From NCBI GenBank assembly GCA_021800745.1, contig JAJYYS010000037.1:1-11714 (forward strand): a stretch of DNA of 11,714 nucleotides, written 5' to 3'. Source of the DNA: a bacterium (lineage in GTDB: Bacteria; SZUA-79; Acidulodesulfobacterales; Acidulodesulfobacteraceae). The notes under the pieces were generated by a model that saw only the letters and a program-made list of their open reading frames with translations, had not been told where the DNA came from and searched no databases. A program made the position numbers and the translations under genes. This document shows positions 6,237-11,714 of this stretch, one piece after another (positions within the stretch are counted from its first letter, which is position 1; every line of letters starts with the position of its first letter).

Positions 6237-7422
6237 TTGAATTGCCTGCTTTAACGTTTCTGTGGAACGGCGGCGAAACCACTTCCGCCTTTTCAAAATT
6301 CCCCCTTATGTCTATGAAAAAATTTTTCAAAAAAGAGGCATTGACGCCCCCATCCGAGATATAGGCGCTGCCTATGGGAAATTTATTTGAAGGGCTGTAA
6401 GTTCCGCTTGCGATACAGCCGATAGGTTTAAGATTTTCGTCGAGTATCCTCTGCGAATGTCTCGGTATCTGCTTGCCGGAAAGTTTAAAGAAAATTAATC
6501 TTTTTTCTTTGTTTTTAATATTTTTTAACGCTTCTTTCCCGATAAAATCTTTCGCGCCTGAAAGATACTTTTCAAGACCGGCATCGTAAGGGTTTATAGT
6601 TTCGTCCAGCTCGTGTCCGTATAAAGGGAGCGCCGCCTCGAACCTTAAAGTGTCTCTCGCCCCCAGACCGACGGGGAGAAGATTGGAAAGATGGGAATTA
6701 TTCAAAAGATAGTTCCATAAAATTGCCGTTTTTTCCGCAGGTATGAATATCTCGAACCCGAACTCTCCGGTATAACCGCTTCTCGATAACAACGCTTCTA
6801 CGTTGACGTCTTTAAATTCGGCGCAGCCGAACTCAAAATGTTTTAAATCTTTAATATTTTTAGGTTTAAAATTGAAGTCGAATAATCCGCATTTTCCTAT
6901 TTTGACGACGTCGCTTATTAACGGATATATCAAATCCCTCGATTTAGGTCCCTGCACGGAAAGAAGTCCTATTCCGTCGCTGATATTTTCTGCCGAAACG
7001 TCTTTTCCTTTTTTCTGGAACTCGGTTTGTATATGTTGAATCCATGCAAAATCTTTCGGGGTATTTGCCGCATTCACGACAAACATATATTCTTCGCCGG
7101 AAAACTTAAAAACGGTAACATCGTCTATAATCCCGCCCTTTTCGTTAAGAATTAACGAATATACTATTTCCCCCTGACTTATTTTAGAAACGTCGGCGGT
7201 AAAGACGTAATCGACGAAAGCCGACGCGTCTTTGCCCTTTATGGTTATTTCACCCATATGGCTTATATCAAAAATTCCCGAGTTGTTCCTTACGTTCAAA
7301 TGTTCTTCTATTATGCTTTTATAATAAAGAGGCATATAAAATCCCGCAAACGAAACGATTTTTGCCCCCATTTTAGCATGTTCGTCGTATAATGGAGTTT
7401 TTTTGCTTTCGGCAGCATCCAT
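6232..7422 (-). CDS. gcvT: Aminomethyltransferase (glycine cleavage system T protein)
   Basis: This 396-residue protein transfers the methylene group from aminomethylated GcvH to tetrahydrofolate, releasing ammonia and 5,10-methylene-THF. The N-terminus KKTPLYDEH and SFAGFYMPLYY are typical. They are followed by SGIFDISHMGEI (48-59) and GGIIDDVTVF (96-105), whose Asp100/Asp101 include the conserved catalytic Asp. Further on are SRSGYTGEFGFEIF and the GARDTLRFEAALPLYGHEL stretch. Length is normal. The ATG (7420-7422) places TPLYDEH at the usual distance. No good Shine-Dalgarno is at proper spacing; the G-run lies about 14 bases upstream, and a five-codon leader ORF ends 11 bases upstream. It is the first gene of the gcv cluster, 118 bp before gcvH. 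No glycine riboswitch motif is evident in the leader. Confidence 0.96.
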   Translation of the reverse strand: MDAAESKKTPLYDEHAKMGAKIVSFAGFYMPLYYKSIIEEHLNVRNNSGIFDISHMGEITIKGKDASAFVDYVFTADVSKISQGEIVYSLILNEKGGIIDDVTVFKFSGEEYMFVVNAANTPKDFAWIQHIQTEFQKKGKDVSAENISDGIGLLSVQGPKSRDLIYPLISDVVKIGKCGLFDFNFKPKNIKDLKHFEFGCAEFKDVNVEALLSRSGYTGEFGFEIFIPAEKTAILWNYLLNNSHLSNLLPVGLGARDTLRFEAALPLYGHELDETINPYDAGLEKYLSGAKDFIGKEALKNIKNKEKRLIFFKLSGKQIPRHSQRILDENLKPIGCIASGTYSPSNKFPIGSAYISDGGVNASFLKNFFIDIRGNFEKAEVVSPPFHRNVKAGNSK

Positions 7423-7433
7423 AATTATAATTA

Positions 7434-7448
7434 TTACACCCCCCGCAT
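7434..7448 (-). CDS. Possible leader mini-ORF (Met-Arg-Gly-Val) upstream of gcvT
   Basis: On the minus strand the gcvT leader reads ATG CGG GGG GTG TAA. It is preceded four bases upstream by AAGGA (7453-7457), a better Shine-Dalgarno than gcvT itself has. The stop ends 11 bases before the gcvT ATG, close enough for re-initiation. It contains a glycine codon, which is intriguing before a glycine-degradation gene. With five codons it could easily be chance. Confidence 0.25.
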   Translation of the reverse strand: MRGV

Positions 7449-7495
7449 TAAATCCTTAAATTATTAAAGTAAGTTTCAAAATATCTTATTTAATC

Positions 7496-7524
7496 ATTAT
7501 GATAAATCGGACGGAAAAAATCAA
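7496..7524 (-). promoter_or_regulatory. Predicted sigma-70-type promoter for the gcv cluster
   Basis: On the minus strand TTGATT (7519-7524) and CATAAT (7496-7501) are separated by 17 bp. They match the -35 and -10 consensus in 4 and 5 of 6 positions. A start near 7489 would give a leader of about 67 bases containing the mini-ORF at 7434-7448. It faces away from the tRNA promoter; the two -35 boxes are 30 bp apart. Confidence 0.5.
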
Positions 7525-7554
7525 GGGCATTTTAAGAAATTTCAAGAAATAAAC

Positions 7555-7583
7555 TTGCAATTAAATTAATTAAATTATATAAT
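7555..7583 (+). promoter_or_regulatory. Predicted sigma-70-type promoter of the initiator tRNA
   Basis: TTGCAA (7555-7560) and a perfect TATAAT (7578-7583) have an ideal 17-bp spacer. Transcription would start near 7590, giving a short 5' leader of about 18 bases before the mature tRNA at 7608, as expected for a tRNA gene. Confidence 0.6.
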
Positions 7584-7607
7584 AATTAAGTTATACGAAA
7601 AAATCAT

Positions 7608-7684
<77 letters not shown>

Positions 7685-7761
7685 AAAGAAGTACGGCATA
7701 TAACCCCGGTAAATAAGAAAGCTAGCGGTTTCCGCAATTTTCCTCTAAGAAAAAATAAATT

Positions 7762-8022
7762 ATGACCTATTACGGAATTAAAGATAAAAAAACAGGGCAG
7801 TTGCTGCGTCAATTTTTTAGTAAAAATATAAAAGGCAATATGTCGGTTATATCTCTTAACAATATTGCCGACCCGTCGTCCGTCCATATATTTTTAACGA
7901 AAAATAAAAACGTTGCCGCATCCTTACTGCGCGACGGATACTGCGAATATAATAACGAAGCTTATAAATTAGACGGCATAAAGGATAATTTAGAAATTTA
8001 CGAATCCGAATTCAATTTATAA
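7762..8022 (+). CDS. Hypothetical protein, 86 residues
   Basis: I do not recognise a family. The predicted protein is small and soluble, with no signal peptide or membrane segment. It alternates hydrophobic strand-like stretches (VISLNNI, VHIFLT) with a helix-like segment (NVAASLLRDG) and an acidic C-terminus. Codon choice (GCC, GAC, GTC, ATA, TTA) resembles the neighbouring real genes, which supports it being coding. The ATG lies 77 bp after the initiator tRNA on the same strand, so it may share that transcript. The upstream AAGAA is only a weak ribosome-binding site. Its stop (8020-8022) interlocks with the manC stop on the other strand (8017-8019) in the palindrome TTATAA. It could also be spurious, since no domain confirms it. 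Confidence 0.55.
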   Translation: MTYYGIKDKKTGQLLRQFFSKNIKGNMSVISLNNIADPSSVHIFLTKNKNVAASLLRDGYCEYNNEAYKLDGIKDNLEIYESEFNL

Positions 8023-9462
8023 CCTGTCATAGTCGTCTTCGAACCTGACTATGTCGTCTTCTTCAAGATATTCCCCTACCTGCGCTTCTATAATAACCAG
8101 CGGGATCAAGCCCGGGTTTTTGAGCCTGTGAACCAATCCCATGGGAATATAAGTGGATTCGTTGGCTCTTAACAGCGTTTCTTTATCTCCCACCGTAACG
8201 AGCGCCGTTCCGCTGGTAACTATCCAGTGCTCCGACCTGTGGAAATGCTTTTGAAGGGAAAGTTTTGCGCCCGGTTTTACCGAAATCTTTTTAAGTTTGT
8301 AAAGAGCGGACTCAAGCAAAACGGTATATGAACCCCACGGCCTGTGGACGGTAAGGTGATGCGTATGAAGCTCCGAATCCCTCTTTTTTAACTCATCTAC
8401 GACATTTTTAACATTCTGGGAAGAGCCTTTTTTGGAAATCAAAATAGCGTCGTCCGTATTTATAATTATTAAATCTTCTATATCTATAGCGGCAATCATT
8501 TTACCGCCGGACATTATCAAATTATTTTTAGAATTAATGCCGACCATATCTTCTTTTGAATTTACGGCGTTATTGTTTTCGTCTTTTTCCAGTTCATTAT
8601 AAATGGAATCGAAATTTCCCAGATCCGACCAGCCGATGTCGGCTTGGATAACCTTTACTAATTTGGTTTTTTCTAAGAGAGCGAAATCTATCGAGTTTTC
8701 TTCTATTTTAAGCATATCCGCTTCTGCGACCTTTATCATCTTCGTATGGCCGTTTTTTGAAGCATTTTTATAAGCCGCCGCGGAATTTTCGTAAATAACC
8801 GGACAAATCGATTCAAGCTCTTTAAGCAGTATTTCGGGCCTGCACATAAGCATTCCGCTATTCCAGTAAAAATTCCCTTTAGAAATATATTCCATAGCCG
8901 TTTCTTTATCGGGTTTTTCCTTGAAAGACAAAACGGGCGATATCAACGCATTCCCGTTAACAGAATTTCCACCGCCTTTTTCAGATTTTGCGGACGGCTC
9001 CGCCTCGATATAGCCGTAACCCGTTTCGGGATAAGACGGCTTTATTCCGAACATAACGATGCCGCCTTTCATAGACTCGCCCCGCCCGGTATTTATAATA
9101 CTTTTATAAGCGGCTTCGTTTTTAATAAGATGGTCGGACGGCGTAACGAAAACCGTATCCGAACCGTTTTCAACCGCATCTAAGCAGGACAGCGCAACAG
9201 CGGCGGCGGTATTCCTCGGGACAGGCTCGAGGATAAACCTGCAGTTTTTAACTCCTATTTCGTCAAGCTGGTCAAGCGCGATAAAATACTGGTCTTTATT
9301 GGTTACGATTATAAAATCGGCGCATAAATCTTTATTTCTGAGAACGGTCAGCTGAAATAGGGACATATTGTTTATAAATTTATAGAACTGCTTGGGAAAA
9401 TAAGTCCTAGAAATAGGCCACAGCCTCGTTCCGCTTCCGCCGCATAAAATAACGTTCGTCAA
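8017..9462 (-). CDS. manC: Mannose-1-phosphate guanylyltransferase / mannose-6-phosphate isomerase
   Basis: This 481-residue, probably bifunctional, cytoplasmic enzyme makes GDP-mannose from mannose-1-phosphate and GTP. Its C-terminal domain isomerises fructose-6-phosphate and mannose-6-phosphate. The nucleotidyltransferase signature GGSGTRLWPISR (8-19) is followed by PKQF (23-26). FKEKP and FYWNSGML mark the sugar-phosphate site. A linker carries HRPWGSY. The C-terminal cupin has the type II isomerase metal motif QKHFHRSEHW and ends with GEYLEEDDIVRFEDDYDR. The length matches AlgA/CpsB-type enzymes. Translation probably starts at TTG (9460-9462), because a strong Shine-Dalgarno (GGGAGGT) lies nine bases upstream and the protein begins at the usual point. 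That Shine-Dalgarno is inside the last codons of ugd, 7 bp away, so the two genes are probably coupled. It likely feeds capsule or exopolysaccharide synthesis. Confidence 0.95.
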   Translation of the reverse strand: MTNVILCGGSGTRLWPISRTYFPKQFYKFINNMSLFQLTVLRNKDLCADFIIVTNKDQYFIALDQLDEIGVKNCRFILEPVPRNTAAAVALSCLDAVENGSDTVFVTPSDHLIKNEAAYKSIINTGRGESMKGGIVMFGIKPSYPETGYGYIEAEPSAKSEKGGGNSVNGNALISPVLSFKEKPDKETAMEYISKGNFYWNSGMLMCRPEILLKELESICPVIYENSAAAYKNASKNGHTKMIKVAEADMLKIEENSIDFALLEKTKLVKVIQADIGWSDLGNFDSIYNELEKDENNNAVNSKEDMVGINSKNNLIMSGGKMIAAIDIEDLIIINTDDAILISKKGSSQNVKNVVDELKKRDSELHTHHLTVHRPWGSYTVLLESALYKLKKISVKPGAKLSLQKHFHRSEHWIVTSGTALVTVGDKETLLRANESTYIPMGLVHRLKNPGLIPLVIIEAQVGEYLEEDDIVRFEDDYDRL

Positions 9463-9469
9463 AATAAAT

Positions 9470-10786
9470 TTACCTCCCTACCGAATAATAATTGAACCCG
9501 CCTTCTACCATTCTCTTTTTGTCGTAAATATTCCTTCCGTCGAATATAACCGGCTTTTTCAAGGCATCTTTAATTTTATCGAAATCCGGAACCCTGAAAT
9601 CGTTCCATTCTGTAGCGATTATCAGCCCGTCGGAGCCTTTAAGCGCTCCGTACATATCTTCCGCATATTCTATTTCCGAGAAAATCTTTCCGGCATTGTC
9701 CATTGCTATGGGGTCGTAAGCCTTTATTTTAGCCCCGTATGAAAGAAGTTTCGATATAATAACGAGGGACGGGGCTTCCCTTATGTCGTCCGTCTTCGGT
9801 TTAAAAGACAGTCCCCATAGGGCAAAAGTTCTTCCCGCTATGTCCCCCTTGAAATGCTTTAATATAAAATCTACGATAAGTTCTTTCTGTCCGGCGTTCA
9901 CTTCATCGGCGGATTTTAAGAGCTTAAACTCATAGTTATGTTGTTTCGCGGTTTGATAGAGGGCTTTTACGTCTTTCGGAAAACAGCTTCCGCCGTAGCC
10001 GATACCCGGAAATAAAAAAGACTTGCCTATTCTTTTGTCCGAACCTATGCCGATTCTAACGTTATCGACGTTTGCCCCCGTAAGGGCGCATAAGTTTGCT
10101 ATTTCGTTCATAAAGGTTATCCTTAGCGCGAGCATCGCATTTGCGGCATATTTCGTAAGTTCAGAGGAATTAGTATCCATAAAATATATCGGCGCTCCGG
10201 TTCTGACGAACGGTTCATATATTTCGTCTATAATCTCTTTTGCCGCCTGCGCTTCTTTCTTGTTGTCCTTTTTAAAATTGATTCCTACGACTATTCTGTC
10301 CGGTCTTTGAAAATCGTCTATAGCGGCGCCTTCTTTTAAAAATTCGGGGTTCGATGCCACGCAGAAATTTTTAGTTTTTTTTGCGATTATGTTTTCGACC
10401 TTTCTGCATGTTCCAACCGGAACGGTGCTTTTAACTATTATGGTTTTAAAACAGTCTATGGAATCGGCAATACTTTCCGCCACTTTAAAAACGTTCGACA
10501 AATCGGCTTCTCCGTTATCCTGCGGAGGAGTGCCGACGGCTATAAATACTACGTCGGATTTATTTAATGCCTCGCGTAAATCTTTCGTAAAATACAGCCT
10601 GTTTAATTTAACGTTTTTGTCCGTGAGTTCCTTCAGCCCGGGTTCGTATATCGGAATTATCCCAGCTTTTAACGATTTTATCTTGCTCTCGTCGTTATCG
10701 ACGCAGTAAACGGTATTACCGGAATCCGCAAGGCAGACCCCCGTAACGAGACCGACGTAGCCCGTGCCGACTATAGATATATTCAT
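9470..10786 (-). CDS. ugd: UDP-glucose 6-dehydrogenase
   Basis: This 438-residue cytoplasmic enzyme oxidises UDP-glucose twice with NAD+ to give UDP-glucuronate. The N-terminal Rossmann domain opens with GTGYVGLVTG (7-16), and Asp30 ends the strand that binds the NAD ribose. VGTPPQDNGEADL and KSTVPVGT follow. NPEFLKEGAAIDDF (146-159) and SELTKYAANAML carry the conserved Glu, Lys212 and Asn216. The catalytic Cys268 sits in YGGSCFPKDV (264-273), and GLSFKPKTDDIREAPS (325-340) opens the C-terminal UDP-binding domain. Length is normal. The ATG has the Shine-Dalgarno AAGGAG at good spacing. It leads a tight pair with manC, consistent with a role in surface polysaccharide. A group member oxidising UDP-ManNAc or UDP-GlcNAc is possible but less likely given these motifs. 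Confidence 0.93.
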   Translation of the reverse strand: MNISIVGTGYVGLVTGVCLADSGNTVYCVDNDESKIKSLKAGIIPIYEPGLKELTDKNVKLNRLYFTKDLREALNKSDVVFIAVGTPPQDNGEADLSNVFKVAESIADSIDCFKTIIVKSTVPVGTCRKVENIIAKKTKNFCVASNPEFLKEGAAIDDFQRPDRIVVGINFKKDNKKEAQAAKEIIDEIYEPFVRTGAPIYFMDTNSSELTKYAANAMLALRITFMNEIANLCALTGANVDNVRIGIGSDKRIGKSFLFPGIGYGGSCFPKDVKALYQTAKQHNYEFKLLKSADEVNAGQKELIVDFILKHFKGDIAGRTFALWGLSFKPKTDDIREAPSLVIISKLLSYGAKIKAYDPIAMDNAGKIFSEIEYAEDMYGALKGSDGLIIATEWNDFRVPDFDKIKDALKKPVIFDGRNIYDKKRMVEGGFNYYSVGR

Positions 10787-10827
10787 AAAACAAAGTCTCC
10801 TTTCAAGAAAATTAGTTCTAGATATAT

Positions 10828-10857
10828 TTTATAACATTTTTGTCATTGCGAACGCAA
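10828..10857 (-). promoter_or_regulatory. Candidate ugd promoter, with its -35 box inside a repeat
   Basis: On the minus strand TTGCGT (10852-10857) and TATAAA (10828-10833) are separated by 18 bp. A start near 10821 would give a leader of about 35 bases. The -35 hexamer belongs to the palindromic repeat beginning at 10842, so the repeat may supply part of the promoter. The match is modest. Confidence 0.3.
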
Positions 10858-10938
10858 GAGATTGCTTCGCTGCGCTGGACTCCGTCCGCTAACGCTCGCA
10901 ATGACGTAACGGTGAGATGGGACGGAGTCCAGCGCAGC
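10842..10938. repeat. Intergenic repeat with two interleaved inverted repeats
   Basis: Arm pair A is GTCATTGCGA (10842-10851) with its complement at 10896-10905. Arm pair B is a perfect 19-bp pair, GCTGCGCTGGACTCCGTCC (10869-10887) with its complement at 10920-10938. The order A-B-A'-B' means the two stems cannot both form as simple hairpins; they are alternatives or a pseudoknot. A small hairpin (10849-10869, CGAA and GCAA arms with GAGA loop) also fits within A. The GTCATTGCGA core is shared with the element at 2601-2743. It separates the TonB-type gene from ugd and could act as a terminator or RNA-stability element. Confidence 0.7.
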
Positions 10939-10988
10939 TAACCAATCTGTCTTTGTGCATTTAAATATAAAGTTAAAATGTAAATCCG

Positions 10989-11714
10989 TCAATAAACGTA
11001 AAAGCCGGAAAGTCTGTAAATAAAAGTTCCTATTATATTAAGCCTGCTTATAGTCCAGTAACGCGGGAAAGGATTATATCTCGCCGCATTATATATTGCT
11101 TTAACAGCCGCCCTGTCTAAAATATTTTTTCCTGAAGACCGTAAAATATGCACCTTGTAAATGGAACCGTTTTTATTAATCGAAAACTCTATTACAAGCA
11201 GTCCCGACAACCCTTCTCTCCTTGCCTTATAAGGATATTCCCATACGTTTTCTATTTTGTTTTTAACATGCAGTAAATACGACGCATATTTTATCGTGGT
11301 CGTATTAAGATTTACCGTAGCCGATTTTATGCCGTGTGAAGGATTTTTTATTCCTGTTCCTGCCGCATTCGGCGCGGCTTGATTAAAAAATTTTCCCATA
11401 GGGAAAAGATTGCTCAATCTTCGCCTGCGCCTTGGCTGTGCAGACGTATTATTCGATACTATATGCGAATTGCTTATAACTCTGCGATATCTCGGAGCCG
11501 GTTTTCTATGCCTGTATTTATTTGCGAAACGCCTTTGAAAAGGAGCCGGCGGGGTGAACGGAATCGGCGCGGACGAAGGATTGCTGAAAGAAGGAGGGGC
11601 GTTCAGCCTTGTATTCTTTCGGGCGTAATGCGGCTTAACGCTTGCATATTTCGGATTTTTTATTTTAAACTTTTCGAGATTTTTAATAAATTTGTAAGGC
11701 TCTACCAGAATGGG
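10989..11714 (-). CDS. tonB: TonB-family energy transducer, C-terminal part (N-terminus beyond the window)
   Basis: The reading frame stays open to the right edge, giving 241 visible residues; the N-terminal membrane anchor would lie beyond it. TonB spans the periplasm and couples ExbB/ExbD energy to outer-membrane receptors. The last 90 or so residues match the TonB C-terminal domain: a tyrosine-led helix (KNKIENVWEYP), ARREGLSGLLVIEFSI, VHILRSSGKNILDRAAVKAI, then NPFP and a final strand with GTFIYRL. The preceding part is a proline-rich, strongly basic linker (PPSFSNPSSAPIPFTPPAP, an RHRKPAPRYRR stretch, then five consecutive Arg). Starting at the internal TTG at 11415-11417 would discard this linker and is unlikely. 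ugd starts 202 bp downstream, across a repeat, so they are probably separate transcripts. The specific receptor is unknown, and it could be a TonB paralogue. Confidence 0.85.
   Translation of the reverse strand, partial: PILVEPYKFIKNLEKFKIKNPKYASVKPHYARKNTRLNAPPSFSNPSSAPIPFTPPAPFQRRFANKYRHRKPAPRYRRVISNSHIVSNNTSAQPRRRRRLSNLFPMGKFFNQAAPNAAGTGIKNPSHGIKSATVNLNTTTIKYASYLLHVKNKIENVWEYPYKARREGLSGLLVIEFSINKNGSIYKVHILRSSGKNILDRAAVKAIYNAARYNPFPRYWTISRLNIIGTFIYRLSGFYVY

Noticed and set aside
7423..7495. Possible glycine riboswitch in the gcvT leader
   Set aside because: The leader is short and AT-rich and lacks the paired-aptamer consensus elements expected of a glycine riboswitch; only the mini-ORF stands out.
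7725..7740. Possible terminator after the initiator tRNA
   Set aside because: The GCGG / CCGC stem is only 4 bp with a three-base loop, followed by AATTTT; too weak to call.
10389..10709. A 106-codon plus-strand ORF, and another at 10023-10310
   Set aside because: Both lie entirely inside ugd on the opposite strand, show no recognisable domain, and are frame shadows of a well-supported gene.
10989..11417. A self-contained 142-residue protein starting at TTG 11415-11417
   Set aside because: The frame is open through to the window edge and the upstream part is a proline-rich basic linker typical of TonB, so this start would truncate the real protein.

Overview
The window reads as ordinary chromosome of a moderately AT-rich, Gram-negative bacterium. 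A TonB-family protein at the right edge implies an outer membrane, and the initiator tRNA is a standard bacterial one with an encoded CCA. The two-subunit P-protein of the glycine cleavage system (gcvPA plus gcvPB) argues against a typical gammaproteobacterium and suits deltaproteobacterial-type, Gram-positive-like or deep-branching lineages. I suspect a deltaproteobacterial-type lineage, but the sequence alone does not settle this.

Layout, left to right. At 1-406 (minus) is the 5' part of pheA, a fused chorismate mutase/prephenate dehydratase cut by the window edge. At 504-666 is a small terminal-inverted-repeat element with a 9-bp target duplication, inserted exactly at the stop codon of the next gene. 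At 670-2534 (minus) is a two-gene unit: a small alpha/beta hydrolase followed by a major facilitator superfamily (MFS) transporter. A second element with the same 20-bp ends but a different core lies at 2601-2743. At 2785-7422 (minus) is a complete glycine cleavage cluster, gcvT-gcvH-gcvPA-gcvPB. It encodes the T, H and P proteins; the L protein (dihydrolipoamide dehydrogenase) is not in the window. A plausible gcv promoter faces away from the promoter of the initiator tRNA (7608-7684, plus). An unrecognised 86-residue ORF (7762-8022, plus) follows the tRNA and meets manC tail to tail.

At 8017-10786 (minus) ugd and manC form a tightly spaced pair. They supply UDP-glucuronate and GDP-mannose, the usual precursors of a capsule or exopolysaccharide. 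Upstream of ugd is a compact repeat whose two long inverted repeats interleave (10842-10938). A TonB-type protein (10989 to the right edge, minus) is open at its N-terminal side.

The genes are mostly housekeeping, and I see no new multi-gene system. The less ordinary content is between genes. A 27-bp palindromic module occurs three times with stem-preserving differences. A second palindrome family (core GTCATTGCGA) occurs inside the 2601-2743 element and before ugd. A 30-bp near-perfect direct repeat brackets one palindrome between gcvT and gcvH, the only loose junction in the cluster. No gene-free stretch exceeds 300 bases.
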